58,793 nucleotides of DNA from a virus: positions 1 to 58,793 of IMG/VR virus record IMGVR_UViG_3300048790_000047; one strand, written 5' to 3'. Below the pieces are notes generated by a model that saw only the letters and a program-made list of their open reading frames with translations, was not told the DNA's origin and did no database searches. Below are positions 23,022-29,550 of the stretch, one piece after another (position 1 is the first letter of the stretch; the number at the start of each line of letters is the position of its first letter). The translations under genes and the position numbers were made by a program.

Positions 23022-23723
23022 GTGACCACGCCAAGTACCAACGGCGTGTCCCTTTCGGACTTGATTGCTGCTGCCGCGCAGTTGGGCGGCGAGAACGGCA
23101 AGGGACGCGACACGCAGATTAAGATGGGCATCATGCTCGTCGAAGGCGGATACCATTCTGGTATCGACCTCGAAGCGAACAAGCACGGCACTGACATTGA
23201 CGACGCCACGAAGATTGCCGAGGCGTATGTCAAGGCACAGTCCGGGGCCGTTGTGTTCGATGCGAAAGCGCCGAACCAGCGCAAGCTGATCAGCACGTTC
23301 CGTACCTGCATCAAGCTGGGTATGTGGCCCAAGGGCGGCAATGGCGAGCCTCTCGCCACTGTCAACCAGATGATCAGTGATCGCCAGAAGCTACGCGCCA
23401 TACCGGCCGAAGCTAAGAAGCTAGATGATGCGTTCAACGCGCTGCTCAAGTATGCGCGTGCACAGATCAAGGCCGATCAACTGTTGTCGCCGGCCGAGAT
23501 CACTAGCTTCCTGTACAAGTCGATCAACCCGCTCAAGACGGCAGAGGAAGTCGTCGAAGCACAGCGCGATGCCTTGCAGAAACTGTACGAGGGCAAGGCA
23601 GCGAACGGCACGGCACAGGACCACTCGCCGCAAATCAAGGCGGCGATTGATGCGCTCACTAAGCGCCTCAAGGAGATCGCAACGGCACGCGCTCCCGCAC
23701 AGGGAGCCGTTACTAGCGTCTAA
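23022..23723 (+). CDS. Hypothetical early protein
   Basis: 233 residues, GTG at 23022 behind CTGAGGAGAA. Ala/Lys-rich and helical; 'AEEVVEAQRDALQKLYEGKA' and 'IDALTKRLKEIATARA' suggest coiled coils near the C-terminus. No signal or membrane segment. Its own upstream terminator and palindrome suggest a separate transcription start. Function unknown. Confidence 0.75.
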   Translation: MTTPSTNGVSLSDLIAAAAQLGGENGKGRDTQIKMGIMLVEGGYHSGIDLEANKHGTDIDDATKIAEAYVKAQSGAVVFDAKAPNQRKLISTFRTCIKLGMWPKGGNGEPLATVNQMISDRQKLRAIPAEAKKLDDAFNALLKYARAQIKADQLLSPAEITSFLYKSINPLKTAEEVVEAQRDALQKLYEGKAANGTAQDHSPQIKAAIDALTKRLKEIATARAPAQGAVTSV

Positions 23724-23771
23724 GTTCGCGCGTCACCTGCGTTCTTGTCAGTCCGCGGTGGCAGTGTGAAG

Positions 23772-23812
23772 GTGGCAGTAGATGGCTCCTCAGCGTCTAC
23801 TGCCACTTCCCC
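23772..23812 (+). terminator. Long-stem hairpin, probable terminator
   Basis: GTGGCAGTAGA (23772-23782) pairs perfectly with TCTACTGCCAC (23796-23806), 13-base loop, followed by TTCCCCCTTT. The T run is weak. The stem contains GGCAGTA, like the variant half of the 15-bp palindrome. Confidence 0.5.
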
Positions 23813-23861
23813 CTTTCACTGAGGTAACAGTTTGTGGCATTACCAACTGAGGACTGAGGAC

Positions 23862-24053
23862 ATGACCAAGCAAGACTTTGAGTTGATTGAAAACGTGCTG
23901 CATAAGGTGAAGCCGCACTCGCAAGGTGTCGCGCTGACACAGTGGCAGCACACTGTCGACACGTTCAAGGACTGGCTGGAGTATGATATCAACCGGTTCA
24001 ACGGGCACAAGTTCAAGATCGGTTGCGAGCATGGCAACCGCCAGCGTTCGTAA
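23862..24053 (+). CDS. Small early protein
   Basis: 63 residues from the ATG at 23862, behind CTGAGGAC. Helical ('KQDFELIENVLHKVKP', 'WQHTVDTFKDWLEYDI'), ending 'NRFNGHKFKIGCEHGN'. Directly upstream of the ATPase gene. Unknown function; similar short early proteins are common in phages. Confidence 0.7.
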   Translation: MTKQDFELIENVLHKVKPHSQGVALTQWQHTVDTFKDWLEYDINRFNGHKFKIGCEHGNRQRS

Positions 24054-24083
24054 TAGCACTCTAACCTAACGGAGACTGAGGAT

Positions 24084-25220
24084 ATGAATTTACGGGACGC
24101 ACAGAATGAATTGCTGGCGCAGGTGGAGGCGGGTAACGCCGTACTCCTACGTTCCGGCTCTGGTATCGGCAAGTCGCAGATCGTGGCACAGACCTTCGAG
24201 AAGCTGAAGGCCGATGGTGCCACGCGTGGCGAGACATGGGGTCTGGGTATTATCTTCGCAGCTACCCAGACGCCGCCTGATCTTATTGGTTATCAGTTCA
24301 AAGGCGAGCGCGAGTTCGACGATGGCAAAGGTGGCAAGGTGTCAGTCACTGTGACTGACCCAAGCGTACCGTTGTGGATGATATCCACCGAGGGTAAGCC
24401 CGCTTGGATGTATGACCGTTTCTTCCTGCTCATTGACGAGTACGGGCAGGGTGAGCCGGATACCAAGCGCGCCATCGCTGAAATCTTTTTGAACGGTGGC
24501 ACATCGCCGTGGTATCTGCCCAAGGGCAGCGTGCGTGTGGCCTGTACCAATGCTGGTGCACGCTACGGTGTGACCAAGGACTTCGACTTCTGTATCACTC
24601 GTCGTTCTGTCATCGATATAACTGGCGACGTGGACCTGTGGCTGGCGTATGCTGACAAGCCCTACGCCTATCAAGGTGCCATGTGGCAGACGATGCCCGT
24701 GATCAAAGCGTGGGCCGCTACTCACCCTGAGGTTCTGTTCGAGAGTGAGCCGCAAGAGCAGGGACCGTGGTGCAACCCGCGTGCCTTGATGGCAGCGGAT
24801 CGCTACCTGCAAATGAAGGCCAAGAATAACAACGGTGTGATCCCGACGGATGCACTCACAACGGAGAGCTTGTCTGGTATCCTTGGTATGCCTGCCACTC
24901 AGTCACTTGTTAACCACTTGCAGTTCAGGTTGGAGCTTCCGTCTTATGACGACGTGATCGCTGACCCGGCGAACTGTAAGGTGCCGACGCGTGCTGACCT
25001 GATCATGCTCATGGCGTATGAGTTGGCAGGGCACACCAAGAAACAAGACCTTGGGCCGTGCATCACGTACATGCAGCGCTTGCCCAAGGACATGGGTGTG
25101 ACGTATATCTCGTCGCTCCTGCGGCGGGACTACAAGGGCATGATCAACGAGCCGGCGATGCAGGGCTGGATCAACAAGAACGCGGCGCTGGTGTCGATCA
25201 TCGCATCGCTCGCAGCGTAG
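24084..25220 (+). CDS. MoxR-type AAA+ ATPase
   Basis: 378 residues. Walker A 'RSGSGIGKS' (23-31), Walker B 'FFLLIDEYGQGEPD' (113-126), a sensor-1-like 'VRVACTNAG', and 'FDFCITRRSVID' giving an arginine-finger region. This is the RavA/MoxR chaperone style. A gene encoding a zincin/VWA protein lies about 1.7 kb downstream in the same unit; MoxR ATPases typically remodel complexes together with a VWA partner. The target is unknown and could be a host protein early in infection. Confidence 0.88.
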   Translation: MNLRDAQNELLAQVEAGNAVLLRSGSGIGKSQIVAQTFEKLKADGATRGETWGLGIIFAATQTPPDLIGYQFKGEREFDDGKGGKVSVTVTDPSVPLWMISTEGKPAWMYDRFFLLIDEYGQGEPDTKRAIAEIFLNGGTSPWYLPKGSVRVACTNAGARYGVTKDFDFCITRRSVIDITGDVDLWLAYADKPYAYQGAMWQTMPVIKAWAATHPEVLFESEPQEQGPWCNPRALMAADRYLQMKAKNNNGVIPTDALTTESLSGILGMPATQSLVNHLQFRLELPSYDDVIADPANCKVPTRADLIMLMAYELAGHTKKQDLGPCITYMQRLPKDMGVTYISSLLRRDYKGMINEPAMQGWINKNAALVSIIASLAA

Positions 25221-25223
25221 CTC

Positions 25224-25673
25224 ATGCCCGGATATAAGGAGTATTGCGCTGCCAAATGTATCGACCCACGCCTGTACTTGACGTGGTGCTCGATGCGTTG
25301 GCGATGTAATAACCCTAAGCGGGATGACTATAAAAACTACGGCGGGCGCGGGATAAAGGTTTGCGCCCGCTGGAATACCTTCGCGTTGTTCGCCGCGGAC
25401 ATGGGGCCGCACCCCGGTAGGGGTTGGACATTGGAACGCAAGCGAGTGAACCAAGGTTACCGTCGCGGTAATTGTCGGTGGGCAACGATGACCGAGCAGA
25501 ACCGGAACCGCCGGTATCCGATACGTGCTAAGGACGTGAAACGAATTAGGAAGATGTATCGCGGCGATCCTCGCCGCACCGCTGGTCGCGTTACACAGCA
25601 AGCGATAGCGGATATGTTTGGGGTCAATCGCTCAACGGTATCTTATATCGTTGCCCGAAAGACCTGGCTGTAG
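25224..25673 (+). CDS. HNH homing endonuclease with C-terminal HTH
   Basis: 149 residues. The 'DYKNYGGRGIKVCARW...FAADMGPHPGRGWTLERKRVNQGYRRGNCRWAT' core is the HNH/AP2-associated homing nuclease motif. The C-terminus 'TQQAIADMFGVNRSTVSYIVARKTW' is a helix-turn-helix for DNA recognition. A paralogue lies at 37923. Codons for the conserved 'YRRGN' coincide exactly with the 15-bp palindrome at 25457-25471. Probably a mobile free-standing nuclease inserted between the ATPase and its downstream genes. Confidence 0.9.
   Translation: MPGYKEYCAAKCIDPRLYLTWCSMRWRCNNPKRDDYKNYGGRGIKVCARWNTFALFAADMGPHPGRGWTLERKRVNQGYRRGNCRWATMTEQNRNRRYPIRAKDVKRIRKMYRGDPRRTAGRVTQQAIADMFGVNRSTVSYIVARKTWL
25457..25471. 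repeat. TTACCGYSRCGGTAA palindrome, exact
   Basis: TTACCGTCGCGGTAA inside the HNH gene, encoding Tyr-Arg-Arg-Gly-Asn of its conserved core. Confidence 0.9.
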
Positions 25674-25703
25674 GGAGAGCGTGTCACGCAGCGCCAATTT
25701 ACA

Positions 25704-25970
25704 ATGGAATTAAGAGTTGACTACGCGGACAACGAGAAGAACGAGACGATGCGCAACGCGTTGCAGGCTGCGGCTCGCCATGTGTACGCCACTGCCGTCC
25801 TACTCAATGACGGAGTGAAGCCACAGATCGCAATCTTCAGCGACGACTTCTTCAGTGGCCATGAAGAGATACAGCTACTCGAAGACACAATCGCGAAGGG
25901 GCTGGGCGAAGTAGGCCAAGCCGAAGCGCAGGACAAGCCATCGCAAGAGTTGTTGGATGCGCTCAAGTAA
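25704..25970 (+). CDS. Small early protein
   Basis: 88 residues. N-terminal strand 'MELRVDYADNEKNE', then 'AARHVYATAVLLNDGVKPQIAIFSDDFFSGHEEI', suggesting an alpha/beta fold with an acidic loop. Overlaps the next start by 14 bases. The ribosome site is weak. Unknown. Confidence 0.65.
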   Translation: MELRVDYADNEKNETMRNALQAAARHVYATAVLLNDGVKPQIAIFSDDFFSGHEEIQLLEDTIAKGLGEVGQAEAQDKPSQELLDALK

Positions 25971-26307
25971 TCCGGCCAATCCGGTGAACAATACGTTCGC
26001 CTCCGAGGCACAGGCACGGCGCGCGCATAGACACAAGCTGCGTAAATACGCCGCCGAGTTGATGCGTGGGTATGATCGCGTCGATGTGCATCGGATGCCA
26101 ACAGAAGACAGGCTAAGGCTGCGCGAATGGATACGGGGAGTACGGGCGTGGGTATTAAGAGATTATCCATATCCGAAGGTGCCACCAAAGAAGAAGCGCG
26201 GCGTGACGACGGGCGCCTTACCAATCGTAAGTGGGAATATGTACATCAGGGAACGCGACCGCGTGCTAATCTCCCCGACAATTCAAGGTGGCACGCGTGG
26301 CAAGTAG
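25957..26307 (+). CDS. Small basic protein of a tandem paralogue family
   Basis: 116 residues. The basic helix 'ARRAHRHKLRKYAAEL' and 'RLRLREWIRGVRAWVLRDY' match a pattern also seen in four other small genes (26332, 28169, 28332, 28495): basic start, A..Y, Pro, R..W..G/A, Trp/aromatic. The W..G motif and size recall ribosome-modulation-factor-like phage proteins. That comparison is tentative. Confidence 0.6.
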   Translation: MRSSNPANPVNNTFASEAQARRAHRHKLRKYAAELMRGYDRVDVHRMPTEDRLRLREWIRGVRAWVLRDYPYPKVPPKKKRGVTTGALPIVSGNMYIRERDRVLISPTIQGGTRGK

Positions 26308-26331
26308 CTGGATTATACTGGGCGGATCGCG

Positions 26332-26541
26332 ATGAAACGCAAGCGAGACAAGAGCCTGTCGCCAGCGGAGCATGTGGCGATGACCACGCACGCGAAGAAG
26401 CGTAGGTGGATGACTAGGTATACCTCGCATGTATACGCGCTTTCCCAGCATGGAGTGGTACCAAAATATAATACTGACGCGCGCTTTGCTTACAACAAGT
26501 GGATAGATGGTTTCAAAGATTGGGTGATGCGCGATGAATAG
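26332..26541 (+). CDS. Small basic protein, tandem paralogue family
   Basis: 69 residues. 'MTTHAKKRRWMTRYTSHVYAL' then 'RFAYNKWIDGFKDWVMRDE', aligning with the 25957 protein's 'LREWIRGVRAWVLRDY'. Ends overlapping the next tiny gene. See the group under 25957. Confidence 0.6.
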   Translation: MKRKRDKSLSPAEHVAMTTHAKKRRWMTRYTSHVYALSQHGVVPKYNTDARFAYNKWIDGFKDWVMRDE

Positions 26542-26636
26542 CTGTGCTGCTCTCGCTTGGTTCTCCGTCGTTACCGTCGCGGTAATCGCCGCGCTGTGGT
26601 TTGGCATGTTCACATACGGAGTAATGCTGCAATGAC
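26535..26636 (+). CDS. Tiny membrane peptide
   Basis: 33 residues, overlapping neighbours at both ends. 'LAWFSVVTVAVIAALWFGMFTYGVML' is one membrane helix; its VTVAV is encoded by the exact palindrome at 26571-26585. Confidence 0.55.
26571..26585. repeat. TTACCGYSRCGGTAA palindrome, exact
   Basis: TTACCGTCGCGGTAA within the tiny membrane-peptide gene. Confidence 0.9.
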
Positions 26637-26931
26637 TGACGACGAGACAAGGTTCAGATCGTTTGCCGAGCGCTACTTAGTTGGGCGAGCGCACCACTTC
26701 GAGGTAGGCAAGGAGAAGGAGCAAGCGTTCCTTACTATCGAAGATGCGCGTTATGCGTATGACCAGATCGCCACGGTCGCTGCCCGACGCTACGGGGTTA
26801 AGGACGACGGCGCGATGGCGCCAGCATACGGATATGCTGTAGCTACTGAGCCGGCCGGCTATGTGCCAAGCGCAGCGCAGGCTGCGAGTACAGTCAAGAA
26901 ACAACTAAAGCAACTGAGGGGAAAAATATGA
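26632..26931 (+). CDS. Small early protein
   Basis: 99 residues from the ATG at 26632, which overlaps the upstream stop (ATGA). Helical ('RFRSFAERYLVGRAHHFEV', 'DARYAYDQIATVAARRYGV') with a Lys/Gln-rich C-terminal helix. Overlaps the metallopeptidase start by four bases, so probably coupled to it. Unknown. Confidence 0.65.
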   Translation: MTDDETRFRSFAERYLVGRAHHFEVGKEKEQAFLTIEDARYAYDQIATVAARRYGVKDDGAMAPAYGYAVATEPAGYVPSAAQAASTVKKQLKQLRGKI

Positions 26932-28172
26932 GCGAACCTATTCAAGGCGAAGAGCTTACACCGGAGCAATCACAGCAGTGGCAAGACACACTGTCGCTGA
27001 TGGCGTGGACAGCACCGGGCTTCCGGCACATCTTCTATAAGTTGCTGGCGAACAACGACGGCAAGTACGTGGCCGTACCCACGCGCGCCGTGCCGATTGC
27101 AGCGACTGACGCGAAGAACATTCTGATCAACCCAGATACATTCTTCAAGTACAGCTTGAAAGAGCGAGCGTTCATACTTGCCCATGAGATCGTGCACAAC
27201 GTGTACGGTGACGTGGAGCTACTGCATCGCTGCAAGACAGCGGGCAAGGTGCCCATGCACGGTGGCAAGGAACTACCCTTCGACAATAAGACGATGCAAC
27301 ATGCGATGGACTACCGCATCAACGCTCTCTTGAAAGAGAGTAAGATCGGTACGCCGCCAAAGGCTTGCTTGCTCGATCCCAAGATGGCTGGCCCCAATGA
27401 CAGCGTGCTCGAAGTGTACGGCAAGCTGTACAAGAAGAAGAAAGAAGACGGCGACCTAGATGGTGAAGGCTTCGACGAGTTGCTATCACCCGGTGCCAGC
27501 ACTGGCCAGACGCCGTCGCAAGCGCAGCGCAACGCACAGCAATGGGCGGTGGAAACTGCGGCGGCACAGACCATTGAGCAGATGCGTTCACAGGGCAAGA
27601 TGGCTGGCGCGCTGCGGCGTATGTTCAAGGATATCCTTGAGCCTGAGATACCGTGGACCGAGCACATTCAGTCCATCTTCGCACGCAAGGTGGGCACTGG
27701 GTCATACGACTGGAAGCGTCCCGACCGGCGTTTCATCGTGCGGGATATCCATATGCCGTCACGGTCCGGGAAGGGTGCGGGCTGGCTAGTAGTGTGGGGC
27801 GACACATCGGGCAGCATCGGAGCCAGCGAGTTGAACAAGTATCTGGGCGAGTTGTCCGGTATCATCGAGGACACGCGGCCGCGCAGGCTCACAGTCATAT
27901 GGTGTGACGCTGCTATATCGCACATCGATGAACTCGAAGAGGCGATGGACTTGCAGACCATTAAGCGCCGTGGCGTTGGCGGCGGCGGTGGCACAAGCTG
28001 TGACCCAGTGTTCAAGTGGATCGCTGACAGCCTTGAGGTACCCGATATGTTCATCGGGTTCACGGATGGCTATGTCACGTTCCCCAAGATGGAGCCTACG
28101 TTCCCTGTGATCTGGGCGTCAGTGTCCGACGTTAAGTATCCCTGGGGCGACGTGGTTCGCATCCACCCATGA
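26928..28172 (+). CDS. Zincin-like metallopeptidase with C-terminal VWA domain (DUF2201-like)
   Basis: 414 residues. The N-terminal part has 'ERAFILAHEIVHNVYGDVE' with the zinc/catalytic HEIVH (86-90) and 'MQHAMDYRINALL', typical of DUF2201_N metallopeptidases. A Ser/Gln linker follows. The C-terminal domain begins 'GWLVVWGDTSGSIGASEL' near residue 287, where D-T-S-G-S is a MIDAS metal site, and ends with VWA-like strands. VWA proteins pair with MoxR ATPases, one of which lies upstream at 24084. Together they probably form a two-component remodelling/protease machine. The target is unknown. Confidence 0.88.
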   Translation: MSEPIQGEELTPEQSQQWQDTLSLMAWTAPGFRHIFYKLLANNDGKYVAVPTRAVPIAATDAKNILINPDTFFKYSLKERAFILAHEIVHNVYGDVELLHRCKTAGKVPMHGGKELPFDNKTMQHAMDYRINALLKESKIGTPPKACLLDPKMAGPNDSVLEVYGKLYKKKKEDGDLDGEGFDELLSPGASTGQTPSQAQRNAQQWAVETAAAQTIEQMRSQGKMAGALRRMFKDILEPEIPWTEHIQSIFARKVGTGSYDWKRPDRRFIVRDIHMPSRSGKGAGWLVVWGDTSGSIGASELNKYLGELSGIIEDTRPRRLTVIWCDAAISHIDELEEAMDLQTIKRRGVGGGGGTSCDPVFKWIADSLEVPDMFIGFTDGYVTFPKMEPTFPVIWASVSDVKYPWGDVVRIHP

Positions 28173-28498
28173 AGAGCAGGTACCAATGTGCAAGGGAAAT
28201 TAAGGTAGCGTACATGAATCCGATGCACCGGTACCAAAGCGGGCCCGCCTCTATGAGGAATAAAGAAGCGTGGGATAGGTGGCGCAAGTGGCGGGCTGAC
28301 TGGCTTGATTATGTGAAGCAGGTGGAACACGATGCCAAAGAAAAAGAAGTCGGTCAGTATCGCCCGCCAAGTCTACATAGCATACACGTCTCACTGCGTC
28401 GAAGGCAGGCTCTCACTGCCGTGCAATCTGCCGCACGAAAAACTACGGAGCGAGTGGCAGGAAGCATGGTTTGTACTGTGCAGGAAGATGATCAATGA
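28169..28498 (+). CDS. Small protein, tandem paralogue family
   Basis: 109 residues as the frame stands, ATG overlapping the previous stop (ATGA). The first 60 residues fit the family ('AREIKVAYMNPMHRYQ', 'WDRWRKWRADWLDYVKQVEHD'). The last 50 overlap the 28332 gene and look less protein-like, so the functional part may be the N-terminal portion. Confidence 0.5.
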   Translation: MKSRYQCAREIKVAYMNPMHRYQSGPASMRNKEAWDRWRKWRADWLDYVKQVEHDAKEKEVGQYRPPSLHSIHVSLRRRQALTAVQSAARKTTERVAGSMVCTVQEDDQ

Positions 28499-28538
28499 AG
28501 AGCGAGATAACGCCAGAGCAAATAATACAAAACGGTGA
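28332..28538 (+). CDS. Small basic protein, tandem paralogue family
   Basis: 68 residues. 'SIARQVYIAYTSHCVEGRLSLP' then 'LRSEWQEAWFVLCRKMINEERDN' align with the other members. Overlaps both neighbours heavily. Confidence 0.5.
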   Translation: MPKKKKSVSIARQVYIAYTSHCVEGRLSLPCNLPHEKLRSEWQEAWFVLCRKMINEERDNARANNTKR

Positions 28539-28728
28539 AGCTATTCGCGAAGCAATTCGCGAAAGGTATTGGGCTGATAGCTTCAGGCTACCGGAAGCGG
28601 GCGAGGCTAGGGAGCGCTATGCCAAATGGTTCAGCGATGGGATCAGTTATATCTATGACGTACTAGAGCAGGCGCGCACTGATCAGCAAAAAACCGTTAC
28701 CGCGGCGGTAAAAAATCCCGCGGCGTAG
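28495..28728 (+). CDS. Small protein, tandem paralogue family
   Basis: 77 residues. 'AIREAIRERYWADSFRLPEAGEARERYAKWFSDGISYIYDVLEQ' carries the family's Y...LP...R..W..G pattern. The C-terminal 'VTAAVKNPAA' is encoded partly by an exact palindrome, as if a standard cassette had been tolerated at the end of the gene. A hairpin follows. Confidence 0.6.
   Translation: MKSEITPEQIIQNGEAIREAIRERYWADSFRLPEAGEARERYAKWFSDGISYIYDVLEQARTDQQKTVTAAVKNPAA
28697..28711. repeat. TTACCGYSRCGGTAA palindrome, exact
   Basis: TTACCGCGGCGGTAA in the last codons of the 28495 gene, 39 bases before a terminator-like hairpin. Confidence 0.92.
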
Positions 28729-28749
28729 AATAACTTGGTTCGTTCGTTG

Positions 28750-28782
28750 CTCTAAACCTCACCGAGGTTTAGAGTGGTTTCT
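28750..28782 (+). terminator. Perfect hairpin, probable terminator
   Basis: CTCTAAACCTC (28750-28760) and GAGGTTTAGAG (28764-28774) with an ACC loop, followed by TGGTTTCT. Perfect 11-bp stem but only a modest T run. It closes the block of small paralogues. Confidence 0.6.
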
Positions 28783-28812
28783 GAAATAAGTCAACCCCTG
28801 AGGAGCAAAAAT

Positions 28813-29538
28813 ATGTCACGTCGAAAAAGAATTTTCCCCATAAAAGAATACGATACCGCTACCGGTGCGTTAATCCGCAACACGATGGGCCGGTTCAGAA
28901 CCGTAGCTATAGCGCGTTGCAACAAGCTGACGACCGATACCGTGAACGTAATGACGCGCTTCGATTACACGGTTGCGGAGGTGATCCCGTGGTTCGTCAA
29001 GCCCGAATACAGGGCGCTGCTAGAAAAAGCGTATAATCTGGCAGAGACACCGTCCTACGTGACGGCCTCCGTACCAGAGGATTGTGATCTTCACTTCCAG
29101 TTTCAGGGTATAGAGATGCTGACGCCATCACCGGCCTGTATGATTTTTGATAAAACGCTGGGTGCGCCTCTCGCTGACTTTATCAAAGAGGTACGCGCCA
29201 TCCATGCTGACTGGGCTGTGGTCAAGTACGTTGTGAATTGGCTAGATAAGTTCGCCACGCCCGGCGCGATACGATACTATTTTCCATCGATCATGGCGCT
29301 TGCGCCTGAGTGGGACGGCATTAGCGAGGACACGGCTAAGCGTTTCGTTGATCCGATTGGCGTTGCCAAGATGATGCCACTCTTTCGCGATGCTGCTTCG
29401 ACTGTGGCAAGCGCGCAGTTGCTCCCCGCCGTTGTGCCCTTAAAAAACCATAAAGGGTTAACCCTTTATTTAGATAGTAGCGTCATTGTGCGGCACGACG
29501 TTCCCATTGACGCTGAAACTCAACAGTTTTTTATCTGA
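28813..29538 (+). CDS. Hypothetical early protein
   Basis: 241 residues from the ATG at 28813, behind CTGAGGAG; the open frame extends upstream into the hairpin, which is not coding. Alpha/beta composition, no membrane segments: 'MSRRKRIFPIKEYD', 'VIPWFVKPEYRALLEKAYNL', 'HADWAVVKYVVNWLDKFATPGAIRYYFPSIMAL'. It precedes the DNA polymerase by 12 bases, suggesting a replication-related role, but no family is recognised. Confidence 0.75.
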   Translation: MSRRKRIFPIKEYDTATGALIRNTMGRFRTVAIARCNKLTTDTVNVMTRFDYTVAEVIPWFVKPEYRALLEKAYNLAETPSYVTASVPEDCDLHFQFQGIEMLTPSPACMIFDKTLGAPLADFIKEVRAIHADWAVVKYVVNWLDKFATPGAIRYYFPSIMALAPEWDGISEDTAKRFVDPIGVAKMMPLFRDAASTVASAQLLPAVVPLKNHKGLTLYLDSSVIVRHDVPIDAETQQFFI

Positions 29539-29550
29539 GCATCCCCCCGG

